Of a stretch of DNA of 64,000 nt, positions 49,266-56,909 are shown piece after piece (the stretch's first letter is position 1; each line of letters starts with the position of its first letter). Position numbers and translations under genes: made by a program. The stretch spans positions 124,001-188,000 of the forward strand of contig NZ_PSYW01000005.1 in the NCBI RefSeq assembly GCF_003383095.1, in the 5' to 3' direction. Under the pieces are notes generated by a model that had not been told where the DNA came from, searched no databases, and saw nothing but the letters and a program-made list of their open reading frames with translations. The DNA is from Haloferax sp. Atlit-12N. GTDB lineage: Archaea; Halobacteriota; Halobacteria; Halobacteriales; Haloferacaceae.

Positions 49266-50795
49266 ATGAGCGACGACCTCGCAGAGCGCGTCGAAGACGT
49301 GCTCGCGGTCGACGCGGCCGAGTTCGAAGCGCAAGCGAAAGCCGACGCCGAGGTGCTCAAGCGCGAACTGCGCGAGGGGACCTTCGACAACCACCAGTCA
49401 ATCGTCGGCTTGGAGTACGAGTTCTACGCCGTCTCCGACGGTCGCTGGTCCGCGAGCGAAGACGACGTGCACGCGCTCATGCGGGTTCCGCGCCGACTGC
49501 TCGGCCTCATGGGCTTCGAGAAGGAACTCGGGCTCCACAACGCCGAGATGACCACGAGCCCCCAGCCGCTGAACCCCCACGGGCTCCGCGCGCAGGAGTC
49601 CGAGGTCCGCGCCCGACTCGACGCCGCGCTCGACTGCGCCGCCGCCGAGGGGATGCGCCTTGTCTCCGACGGGATGTGGAGCATCCCGCCGGCCGGCGAG
49701 AGCGCCCGCGAGTACCTGACCGATTCCGTCACCGACGGTGGCGTCCGCCTCGCGACGAACATGAGCAACTCCGTGCGGTACCACGCGATGGCCAACGGGC
49801 CGACCGCCCCAGCGTCGTTCACGCTCGACGCGCCGCACGTCTCGCTCGAAGCGGACACCGTGATGCCCGAGGCGCTCATCACGTCCATCCAGCCGCACTA
49901 TCAGGTCCCGCACGCCGACGACCTGCCGTACCACTTCAACTACGCGCTCCGGGTCGCTGGCCCGCTCCTCGCGCTCGGCGTCAACTCGCCATTCTTCCCC
50001 GCCGACCTCTACGACGAGGACGCGACGGCAGACGAGATTCTCGGCGACGGCTGGGACGAAAACCGCATCGCGGTGTTCGAGTCGGTGCTCAACTCCGGCG
50101 ACCACGAGAAGGTCTCCTTCCCCGGCGACCTCGACACCGTCGAAGACGCCGTCGACCGCGTCGTCGAGGACTCCACGATGGTCCCCATGTCGGTCGAACG
50201 CGGCGACCGCTTCGACGACGACTTCGCCACGCTCCGCCGGAAGCACGGCACCTACTGGCGGTGGGTCCGCCCGGTGTTCGACGGCGCGTCCCGCTCGTCG
50301 GCCAACGCCCGCATCGAGTTCCGCCCCATCGCGGGCCAGCCGACCGTCCGCGACTCCGTGGCGTTCCAGGCCGCCTTCGCGGGCCTCATGGAGCGACTCC
50401 CCCGACTCGACCACCCCGTCATCGACCTCGACTGGGAGACCGCCGAAGAGAACTTCTACACCGCGATGCGCGAGGGCCCACACGGCGACCTGCGCTGGAT
50501 CGACGTCGACGGCGACGACGTGACCGGCGCGGACCTCTACGAGGACCTGCTCGTCCACGCCCGCGACGGGCTCCGGCTCGCGGGCTGTTCCGAGGAGGAG
50601 GCTAACTACTACCTCGAACCCCTACGCAAGCGCGTCGAGACGGGCGTCACGCCGGCCGACTGGAAGCGCGCCCGCGTCCGCGACGCCCTCGACGACGGCG
50701 GCGACTTCGAGGCGGCGCTCCGCGAGATGCAACGCGAGTACGTCGAGCGGCAGTCCGACTCGCTGCTCGAAGGCGCGTTCGCCGACTGGTTCTAA
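49266..50795 (+). CDS. Glutamate-cysteine ligase-like protein (GCS2 family)
   Basis: A 509-residue protein. SIVGLEYEFYAV at 46-56 matches the ATP-grasp-like start of GCS2 carboxylate-amine ligases. AHNAEMTTSPQ-type sequence (HNAEMTTSPQ) and later ARIEFRPIAGQPT are further hallmarks. Long helical C-terminal segments (QREYVERQSDSLLEGAF) complete the fold. Haloferax makes gamma-glutamylcysteine with a GshA that I remember as encoded elsewhere, so this may be a second family member with another amine. The ATG at 49266 (MSDDLAERVEDV) is 118 bp past the divergent ligase start. Confidence 0.75.
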   Translation: MSDDLAERVEDVLAVDAAEFEAQAKADAEVLKRELREGTFDNHQSIVGLEYEFYAVSDGRWSASEDDVHALMRVPRRLLGLMGFEKELGLHNAEMTTSPQPLNPHGLRAQESEVRARLDAALDCAAAEGMRLVSDGMWSIPPAGESAREYLTDSVTDGGVRLATNMSNSVRYHAMANGPTAPASFTLDAPHVSLEADTVMPEALITSIQPHYQVPHADDLPYHFNYALRVAGPLLALGVNSPFFPADLYDEDATADEILGDGWDENRIAVFESVLNSGDHEKVSFPGDLDTVEDAVDRVVEDSTMVPMSVERGDRFDDDFATLRRKHGTYWRWVRPVFDGASRSSANARIEFRPIAGQPTVRDSVAFQAAFAGLMERLPRLDHPVIDLDWETAEENFYTAMREGPHGDLRWIDVDGDDVTGADLYEDLLVHARDGLRLAGCSEEEANYYLEPLRKRVETGVTPADWKRARVRDALDDGGDFEAALREMQREYVERQSDSLLEGAFADWF

Positions 50796-50916
50796 CTCAC
50801 CGCTCGCGCCCGTCGCCGACGACGCTCGCGGGCGTCCTTGTCGGCCGCTGACTCCCGCGCGTGTCACTCGTTCTTGTCGGAGGAATAACTATTATCGCGC
50901 CCCGCGAACATCGCGC

Positions 50917-51294
50917 ATGGTCTCCCGTCGGACGAAAGCGGTCGCTCAACTCGGTATCGCAGTTCTCACCGCGCTCTGGATGGTGTCGATGCGTCGCCTG
51001 CTCCGCTCCAGCGACGACGAGTCGCACGAACCAACGTCGCTGTCGCCGGGTGGTATCGCCGTCGGCGGAGCCTGGGGAATCGGACAGGTGTGGGCGTACG
51101 ACCGCGATAGCTGGCAGATTCGCACGAATCGGCGTCGCGGGATGGCCGTCAACCTCGTCGGTATCGCGGTCCAGCGCCGACTGCTCCCCCGCACCGAGTC
51201 GTTCCGGTACAGTTTCGGGTTCGGGCGCGTCCTCGGCGTGGTCGTCTACCGGGCGTGGTACGGGCTCTTTCGGCCGCTTCCGGGCGGCGACTGA
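50917..51294 (+). CDS. Uncharacterised protein with N-terminal membrane helix
   Basis: A 125-residue basic protein starting MVSRRTKAVAQLGIAVLTAL. One hydrophobic helix (about 8-24) is followed by a loop and a Gly-rich segment (GGIAVGGAWGIGQVW). Arg-rich regions (RRRGMAVNL) and RYSFGFGRVLGVVVYRAWYGL follow. AATAACTATTATCG about 29 nt upstream indicates an active leaderless start. Family not recognised. Confidence 0.65.
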   Translation: MVSRRTKAVAQLGIAVLTALWMVSMRRLLRSSDDESHEPTSLSPGGIAVGGAWGIGQVWAYDRDSWQIRTNRRRGMAVNLVGIAVQRRLLPRTESFRYSFGFGRVLGVVVYRAWYGLFRPLPGGD

Positions 51295-51432
51295 GTGAGA
51301 ACTGCGGCCGCGGGGGTTCCGCTGCGGGAGCCCCACCGCGGGAGTCCCACCACGGGGCCTTCTTGCGGAGCCCGGCCAGTCCCGCCGGTCGCGAATCGCG
51401 AAAACGGAGAGAAACCGCCGACTGCGGGCGAC

Positions 51433-52164
51433 TTATTCGAGGCCTTCGAAGTTCTGGTGGCGCTGGATGTCGACGCCGTCCTCGGTGACGACGGCGATGT
51501 TGATGCCGTTACCCGAGGCGAGGTCGCGCTCGACCGCCGAGCGGATGGCCTTCGTGGCGACCTGCTTCGCCTCGTCGATGCTGAGGCCGTCTTCGAACTC
51601 CTGTTCGAGCACACCGAGGGCGTACTGGCTGCCGGAGCCGGTGACGGTGTACTCCTCTTCGAGGATGGAGCCCGCGGGGTCGATGCTGTAGATGTGGGGT
51701 CCGGTCTCGTCGACGCCGCCGAGGATGGGCTGGACGACGTAGAACCCGCCCGAGCGGAGGAAGTTGCCGACGAGCGTCGACAGCGCCTGCATGCTCATGT
51801 CCTCGCCGCGTCGGGCCTCGTAGAGTCGAACCTCGGCGCGGAGGGAGCTGATAAGCGACTGGGCGGCCGAGACGGAGCCGGCGATGGTCAGCGCGCCGGT
51901 CGGGTGAATCTCTTCGACCTTCTGGACGTCCTTCGAGGAGACCATGTAGCCCATGCTCGCGCGCATGTCGGTCGCGAGGACGACGCCGTCTTCGGTCTTG
52001 ATACCGACGGTGGTCGTTCCGGTCTTCGTCTCTTTGTCTCCGAGCGAGTCGGCGCGACGCTCGGCGTGCGGGAACTCGCCGAGCTCGGGACCGAACACGT
52101 TCGAGCGGTCGCCGTTCAGCGAGTCGAGACGGCCGGAGAACTCGTCGTGAGTCGGGGTACGCAT
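51433..52164 (-). CDS. psmB: 20S proteasome beta subunit
   Basis: A 243-residue N-terminal-nucleophile hydrolase. A 49-residue propeptide ends at KETKTG, and cleavage exposes Thr50 of TTTVGIKTEDG, the catalytic nucleophile. The catalytic core (VVLATDMRASMGYMV, then the Lys-containing loop) and the C-terminal HQNFEGLE follow. The propeptide length matches what is known of Haloferax PsmB. TATA-like GATAAATGC on the plus strand (GCATTTATC on the gene strand, 52189-52196) is about 28 nt upstream. It forms the 20S core with PsmA subunits, whose genes are not in the window. Confidence 0.96.
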   Translation of the reverse strand: MRTPTHDEFSGRLDSLNGDRSNVFGPELGEFPHAERRADSLGDKETKTGTTTVGIKTEDGVVLATDMRASMGYMVSSKDVQKVEEIHPTGALTIAGSVSAAQSLISSLRAEVRLYEARRGEDMSMQALSTLVGNFLRSGGFYVVQPILGGVDETGPHIYSIDPAGSILEEEYTVTGSGSQYALGVLEQEFEDGLSIDEAKQVATKAIRSAVERDLASGNGINIAVVTEDGVDIQRHQNFEGLE

Positions 52165-52188
52165 TGTCAGCGATTGCACTTCGGCGCT

Positions 52189-52196
52189 GATAAATG
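52189..52196 (-). promoter_or_regulatory. TATA-like box of psmB
   Basis: GCATTTAT on the gene strand is centred 28 nt before the psmB ATG, a typical haloarchaeal position. Confidence 0.5.
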
Positions 52197-52312
52197 CAAC
52201 CCTTCACCTCGCCGTTGCCGGTGCCAAAGCGTCAGACGCGCGTCGGCGGCGGCCGGGCGGCGCGGTCGCTCGCGGCGAGTTTTGTCGGGAGGAGGGAGTC
52301 GCGCGAGTCGCG

Positions 52313-52486
52313 TTAGCGAGTCGCGGCGCGTTCGTAGGCGGTTCCGGTCGTTTCCACGAGCCGGCGAATCGGGAGGGTCACACCCATCCGGCGAGCGGCG
52401 AGCGCGACGGGGAGCAGCGCGATGCCCATCGCGACCGATAGCTGGTAGGCGGCGAACAGGACGTACTTCGTTAGGCGGGGTATCAT
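52313..52486 (-). CDS. Small one-helix membrane protein (57 aa)
   Basis: MIPRLTKYVLFAAYQLSVAM begins the single hydrophobic helix (about 8-30). A basic tail RRMGVTLPIRRLVETTG follows. The ATG at 52486 lies about 38 nt downstream of a strong TTTATATAC box (52519-52528, minus strand), so a 10-12 nt leader is likely. A longer in-frame ORF up to 52555 begins before that box. Uncharacterised; many haloarchaea have such small transmembrane proteins. Confidence 0.55.
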   Translation of the reverse strand: MIPRLTKYVLFAAYQLSVAMGIALLPVALAARRMGVTLPIRRLVETTGTAYERAATR

Positions 52487-52826
52487 CACCGTGTCCTCAG
52501 TCGAGGCTCGCGCGGTGCCGGTATATAAATCTTCTCTCAGACGACCGCACTCCACCCCGACGCTGTCTGCTGATTAAAGCGCACTTGTCTCTACTCCAAC
52601 TAGACCGACTATTCGGCGTGAGTCGCGCGTGACCCGCGGAGCACTTTTCCATAAGTTATAGCGATAATCCCCGTGGCATGCGCGAGCCGTGCGCGCTCCG
52701 GTTTGGCGACGAGAGCGTCGCGAGCTCGGACGCGTCGCGGTCGATTCGCTGCCCGGGTGTGTGAATCCCACGCGCCCCGGCGCTCGAACCACAAGACACG
52801 AAACCCCACCGGCGCGTAACGTGTGT
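52487..52826. other. 340-bp intergenic region with a TATA box and GC-rich stretch
   Basis: Contains the TTTATATAC box of the small membrane gene and, on the plus strand, AAGTTATAGC at 52653-52662 with a predicted transcript start near 52685-52690. From there to the UPF0212 ATG at 52827 is a GC-rich stretch of about 140 nt with a small hairpin around GGCGACGAGAGCGTCGC. A long leader or a short non-coding RNA is possible. No tRNA fold could be drawn. Confidence 0.4.
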
Positions 52827-53186
52827 ATGAGCAACTATCTCGTCGCGATGGAGGCGGCCTGGTTGGTCCGGGACGTAGAAGACATCGACGACGCCATCGG
52901 CGTCGCGGTCAGCGAGGCCGGCAAGCGACTCAACCAGAAGGACAAGGAGTACGTCGAGGTCGAAGTCGGCGCGACGCCCTGTCCCGCCTGTGGCGAACCG
53001 TTCGACTCCGCGTTCATCGCGGCCAACACCGCGCTCGTCGGCCTGCTCCTCGAAATCAAGATTTTCAACGCGGACGGCGAGAAGCACGCCTCCCGCATCG
53101 CGAAAAGCGAGGTCGGCGGCGCGCTCCGCGACGTCCCCCTCGACGTCATCGACATCCGCGAGTTCGACTCCGACGAAGACCAGTAA
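52827..53186 (+). CDS. UPF0212 (DUF555) protein
   Basis: A 119-residue protein starting MSNYLVAMEAAWLVRDVEDI, the conserved UPF0212 opening. CPACGEPF gives a CxxC pair that may bind zinc. EVGGALRDVPLDVIDIREFD ends the core. The family is archaeal and uncharacterised. The XRE-CBS regulator gene follows after 117 bp on the same strand. Confidence 0.85.
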   Translation: MSNYLVAMEAAWLVRDVEDIDDAIGVAVSEAGKRLNQKDKEYVEVEVGATPCPACGEPFDSAFIAANTALVGLLLEIKIFNADGEKHASRIAKSEVGGALRDVPLDVIDIREFDSDEDQ

Positions 53187-53303
53187 CGCCGCGTCGTCGG
53201 GGTCGACCGCGTCGCGCCGCGCTGCGTCGTCCGGCGCAACCGGGGCGACCCCCGAGGCGAGCGACCGGAACACTTTTTCATAACTACGGGTTATCATCCC
53301 GGC

Positions 53304-53843
53304 ATGGAACTCCCCACGCCGCAGGACCTCAGGGAACGGCGGAACTCCCTTGAGTTGACGCAGAGCAAACTCGCCGAAATGGCCGGCGTCTCACAGCCGC
53401 TCATCGCCCGCATCGAGGGCGGCGACGTCGACCCGCGCCTCTCGACGCTCCGGCGCATCGTCGAGGCGCTGGACGAGGCCGAGGGTCGCATCGTGCGCGC
53501 GGAGGACATCATGAACACGACTGTCAGGAGCGTCGCCCCCGACAACTCCGTCCGCGAGGCGCGCGACATCATGCTCGACGCCGGCTTCTCGCAGTTGCCC
53601 GTCATCGAGAACGGCCGCCCGCTCGGCATCATCTCGAACGCCGACATCCGGCACGTCCAAGAGGACGACGTTACCGACCGCCCGGTCAACGAGGTCATGT
53701 CCGAGGGCGTCACGACCGTCGAACCCGAGACGACGCTGGACGAAATCGGCGTCTACCTCGACCACAACTCGGCCATCATCGTCGTCGAGGGCGGCGAGAC
53801 GGTCGGCATCATCACCGAGGCCGACATCGCGGCCCACATCTGA
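53304..53843 (+). CDS. XRE HTH-CBS domain protein
   Basis: A 179-residue protein. An N-terminal XRE-type HTH (LTQSKLAEMAGVSQPLIARI) is followed by two CBS domains (about 63-118 and 122-176), with VRSVAPDNSVREARDIMLDA and GVTTVEPETTLDEIGVYL. CBS pairs bind adenine nucleotides or metabolites, so the protein may sense energy status and repress or activate transcription. TTTTTCATAAC about 28 nt before the ATG fits a leaderless start. Confidence 0.88.
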   Translation: MELPTPQDLRERRNSLELTQSKLAEMAGVSQPLIARIEGGDVDPRLSTLRRIVEALDEAEGRIVRAEDIMNTTVRSVAPDNSVREARDIMLDAGFSQLPVIENGRPLGIISNADIRHVQEDDVTDRPVNEVMSEGVTTVEPETTLDEIGVYLDHNSAIIVVEGGETVGIITEADIAAHI

Positions 53844-53906
53844 GGTCGAGCCCCGCGAACGGGAACCGGCAACCGGAACCAGTAACGGAGGCCCATCGCG
53901 ACGGAC

Positions 53907-55211
53907 TCAGCGCCGTCGGACGACGAGGGGCGTCTCGCCCTTCGGTTGGGTCGTCATCTCGGGCGTGATTGCTAACGCTCCGTCGCCGCCCCAGTCGAGG
54001 TCGAAGTCGCGGAGGACGGTCGCGAGCACGATTTTCGCCTCCGTGAGCGCGAACGCCCGACCGAGACAGCTTCGCGGCCCGGCCCCGAAGGGGAGATAGG
54101 CGTAGGCGGGTCGGTCGCGCTCGCGGTCCCACCGCTCGGGCCGGAACGCGAGCGGGTCGTCGTACCACCGGTCGTCGCGGTGGATGCGGATGATAGAGAG
54201 GTGGATGTCCGTGCCCGCCGGGATGACCCGGTCGCCGGTCGGAAACGGCTTCGCCGTCTCCCGGGGGAGGGTGTGGACCGGCGGGTAGAGTCTGAGCGTC
54301 TCTTTGATGACGCGTTCGAGCACCGGGAGTTCTCCGGTCGCCTCCGCGGTCACGGGGCCGTCACCGACGACGCGGTCGACCTCGGCGGCGGCGCGCTCGC
54401 GGGTCTCGGGGTGCGTTGCGAGCAGGTACAGCGCGTAGGTGAGCGCCAGCGCCGTCGTCTCGTGACCGGCGAAAATCATGCCCACGAGTTGGTTCTCCAG
54501 CGACTCGACGGTCGCCGGGTAGTCGGCGTCGGTTCCGAGCGCGTCGGCGAGTCGGCGCGTCAGACTCTCCTCGTCGGCGGTTTCGACCAGCTTTCGGACC
54601 TCCTCGCGGAGGACGCGGTCGGCCCGGTCGAACCGCCGCCGGCTCGGCGTCGGCACCCACGACGGAAGGACCCACGACGCGGGCGCGAAGCGACCGTTGA
54701 GACCGTCGGCGGCCGCCCGAATCCGCTCGTCGCCGTCGAGGTCGAGTTCCCGCCCGAGGATGGTGGCGAAGATGATGTCCAGGGTGACGGCCTTCATCTC
54801 GGCTTCGAGCGACAGCGTTCCCGAGTCGGGCCACGTCCGCAGGCGGCGCTCGACCTGTCGGCGCATCACGGACGCGTACTCGTCGACGCGCTCCCAGCGG
54901 AAGAAGGGGTCTAGCTCGTCGCGCTGTCGCCGCCACTCGTCTCCTTCGGCAGCGATGACGGCGTCGCCAAAGGCGGCCTCGAACTCGCCGCCCTTGACGA
55001 TGGAATCGCGGTCGGTCACGAACGCCCGCTCGAAGTGGTCGGGGTGGGCGAGGACGTACAGGTCGTCCATCCCAACCACGTCGAGTCCGACCGCGTCCTC
55101 GACGCCGTGGTCCGCGAGGAGGTCGGCGACGAAGCCGAACGGGTCGGCCGCGAAGCCGAGGGAGTGTCCCACGAGCGGGAGGCCGCTCGGTGTCGGTGGC
55201 GGTGAAGTCAC
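53907..55211 (-). CDS. Cytochrome P450
   Basis: A 434-residue haem enzyme. The I-helix motif AGHETTALALTYALY, the KETLR (ExxR) motif and the haem-binding FGAGPRSCLGRAFA with Cys382 are intact. No membrane anchor is present, so it is soluble. It starts at a GTG (55211) with CGATAAAATAG about 27 nt upstream. No redox partner lies next to it; ferredoxins encoded elsewhere probably supply electrons. Substrate unknown, perhaps a fatty acid or terpenoid. Confidence 0.92.
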   Translation of the reverse strand: MTSPPPTPSGLPLVGHSLGFAADPFGFVADLLADHGVEDAVGLDVVGMDDLYVLAHPDHFERAFVTDRDSIVKGGEFEAAFGDAVIAAEGDEWRRQRDELDPFFRWERVDEYASVMRRQVERRLRTWPDSGTLSLEAEMKAVTLDIIFATILGRELDLDGDERIRAAADGLNGRFAPASWVLPSWVPTPSRRRFDRADRVLREEVRKLVETADEESLTRRLADALGTDADYPATVESLENQLVGMIFAGHETTALALTYALYLLATHPETRERAAAEVDRVVGDGPVTAEATGELPVLERVIKETLRLYPPVHTLPRETAKPFPTGDRVIPAGTDIHLSIIRIHRDDRWYDDPLAFRPERWDRERDRPAYAYLPFGAGPRSCLGRAFALTEAKIVLATVLRDFDLDWGGDGALAITPEMTTQPKGETPLVVRRR

Positions 55212-55283
55212 ACCTCCACTATGGCGAACATCGATAAAATAGTGCTTCTAATCGAACAGTTCGGTTAGAGGGCCTTTCCGCGG

Positions 55284-56258
55284 TTAGAGGTCGAGGCCGC
55301 GAATCGAGACGCCCTCGCCCGATTCGACGTGCCCGATGACGCGGCCGTCCGTGGCTTCGACCAGCGCCTCGGCGTTCTCCTCGGGGACGGCGGCGACGAA
55401 GCCGGTACCCATGTTGAACGTCGTGTGCATCTCCTCGTCGGAGACGCCGCCGCGTTCCTGGACGAACTCGAACACCGGCTGGGGGTCGAAGGCGTCGTCG
55501 ACGACGTAGCGGAACTCGCCCATGCGTTCGAGGTTGGTCCAGCCGCCGCCGGTGACGTGGGCCGCAGCGTTCGCCTCGGCGGCGCGCAGGTCGTCCAGCA
55601 GGTAGGTGTAGAGCCGTGTCGGTTCGAGGAGCGCCTCGCCGACGGTGTCGTAGTCGTCTCCGTCCCACGCGTCCTCGTAGTCGCCGTCGGCCGTCGCGGC
55701 CTTGCGGGCGAGCGTGAGACCGTTCGAGTGGATGCCCGACGACGGGAAGCCGACGAGGGCGTCGCCCTCCTCGGCCTCGCCGGGGAAGATGGCGTCTTTC
55801 TTCGCCAGTCCCGCGCAGGTGCCCGCGAGGTCGAGACCGTTGATGACCTCGGGCATGACCGCCGTCTCGCCGCCGACGAGTTCGATGTCGGCCTCCTCGG
55901 CGCCCGCGGAGAGGCCCTGTCCGACCTGCTCGGCGAACGTTTCGTCGGGAGCGTCGACCGCGAGGTAGTCCACGAACGCGACGGGTCGGACGCCGGCCGC
56001 GACGAGGTCGTTGGCGTTCATCGCGATGCAGTCGATGCCGACCGTCGAGTAGTCGCCGAGCGCCTCGGCGACGAGCAGTTTGGTGCCGACGCCGTCGGTG
56101 GCGAGTCCGAGGTAGCGGTCGCCGATGTCGAGGAGTCCGGCGTAGTCGCCCGACCCGCCGCCGACCTGTGCGACGAGCGCGGCGGTCGCGGCCTCGCTCG
56201 CCTCGATGTCGACGCCCGCGTCGGCGTAGGTCATCCCTTCGGAGTCGTCGTTCGTCAT
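55284..56258 (-). CDS. purM: Phosphoribosylformylglycinamidine cyclo-ligase
   Basis: A 324-residue AIR synthetase. MTYADAGVDIEASEAAT is the conserved start. LATDGVGTKLLVAE, MNANDLVAAGVRP and LVGGETAVMPEV bind ATP and substrate. GFPSSGIHSNGLTLAR is the PurM signature. It makes aminoimidazole ribonucleotide from FGAM in purine synthesis. AATATAAAAT (56281-56290) lies about 27 nt upstream, a strong TATA box. Confidence 0.96.
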   Translation of the reverse strand: MTNDDSEGMTYADAGVDIEASEAATAALVAQVGGGSGDYAGLLDIGDRYLGLATDGVGTKLLVAEALGDYSTVGIDCIAMNANDLVAAGVRPVAFVDYLAVDAPDETFAEQVGQGLSAGAEEADIELVGGETAVMPEVINGLDLAGTCAGLAKKDAIFPGEAEEGDALVGFPSSGIHSNGLTLARKAATADGDYEDAWDGDDYDTVGEALLEPTRLYTYLLDDLRAAEANAAAHVTGGGWTNLERMGEFRYVVDDAFDPQPVFEFVQERGGVSDEEMHTTFNMGTGFVAAVPEENAEALVEATDGRVIGHVESGEGVSIRGLDL

Positions 56259-56280
56259 GTTCGTGTACGAGATAGGCCGA

Positions 56281-56290
56281 AATATAAAAT
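56281..56290 (-). promoter_or_regulatory. TATA box of purM
   Basis: ATTTTATATT on the gene strand is centred 27 nt before the purM ATG, indicating a leaderless transcript. Confidence 0.55.
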
Positions 56291-56463
56291 CACAGGGTAC
56301 GAATCATACACGTTCTCGCATAAGTGAGTGTTCACCGCCGGTCGGTCGTCGATCGTGTCGTCGTCGCCCTTCCGGTTACGCACGTCCTGCCGGTCGCGCG
56401 CGCTCTCCGACCACCCCGCTCCGAACCGACTACGAGCCTCCTAATCGGCCGTTCTCCGAGCCG

Positions 56464-56600
56464 ATCATGTTGAATAATCTGCAACTTTTGCAATATTTGC
56501 GAAAAAGCTCCAGAGAGCAGTATAAAATTTCTCGGCGGTTTTGGTAGCTTCATAAAACGTTACGAAAGAAGAATGTTCGTCCTAAGCCGGGTCTGAACAG
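56464..56600. other. AT-rich non-coding island with operator-like palindromes
   Basis: In the 414-bp gap between purM and the next small gene, about 130 bp are distinctly AT-rich. On the plus strand there is an imperfect inverted repeat, TTTTGC-N7-GCGAAAA (56486-56505), and GCTC-CAGA-GAGC (56507-56518) directly beside a TATA box (56520-56529). A 26-codon ORF at 56468 and a 7-codon ORF at 56573 (MFVLSRV) exist, but neither has support as a gene. Confidence 0.45.
56520..56529 (+). promoter_or_regulatory. Strong plus-strand TATA box next to a palindrome
   Basis: GTATAAAATT predicts a transcript start near 56549, about 125 nt before the small membrane protein gene. It is the upstream of two tandem plus-strand boxes; a palindrome touches its 5' side, suggesting regulated activity. 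Confidence 0.4.
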
Positions 56601-56637
56601 TCGAAAAAGAAGCGAATTCACGGTAACGCTCGGCCCC

Positions 56638-56644
56638 TTATATG
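56638..56644 (+). promoter_or_regulatory. Proximal TATA box of the small membrane gene
   Basis: TTATATG is centred about 26 nt before a GTG at 56667 and 32 nt before the ATG at 56673, so the start codon is ambiguous between these two. Confidence 0.45.
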
Positions 56645-56672
56645 ATGGTCCCTGTCGTATGCAGAAGTGACG

Positions 56673-56909
56673 ATGTCCGGAATCCCCTCCACGACCGACT
56701 CGATGGCGCTCGACTTCGCATCGACTATCGGCCGCCTCGCGTATGCCCCCCTCGAAACCGTCGCGTTCTGGTCGGCAGTCACGCTTCCCCTCGCGTATCT
56801 GCCCGTCCTCAGCGGCGGTCTCTCAGCCGGCGAACTCCCCCTCTTCGCCGGGCTCATCGCTGTCCACGCCGTCGCGCTCGTTCTCGGGCGCAACCACGGC
56901 CAGCAGTAA
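56673..56909 (+). CDS. Small two-helix membrane protein (78 aa)
   Basis: MSGIPSTTDSMALDFASTIG is polar. Hydrophobic segments follow at about 27-45 (TVAFWSAVTLPLAYLPVL) and 52-70 (ELPLFAGLIAVHAVALVLG), ending RNHGQQ. ATG 56673 is chosen; a GTG at 56667 would be leaderless. Normal haloarchaeal codon use supports it as real. Function unknown. Confidence 0.6.
   Translation: MSGIPSTTDSMALDFASTIGRLAYAPLETVAFWSAVTLPLAYLPVLSGGLSAGELPLFAGLIAVHAVALVLGRNHGQQ

Noticed and set aside
49266..50795. Naming this gene gshA
   Set aside because: The family fits, but I recall the functional gshA of Haloferax at another locus, so only the family was given.
52740..52800. tRNA-like stretch around GTGGTTCGAGCGCC on the minus strand
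   Set aside because: No cloverleaf can be assembled and no 3' acceptor partner is found.
56468..56548. 26-codon ORF in the AT-rich island
   Set aside because: No promoter at the right distance; codon use differs from the genome; it is probably chance in AT-rich DNA.
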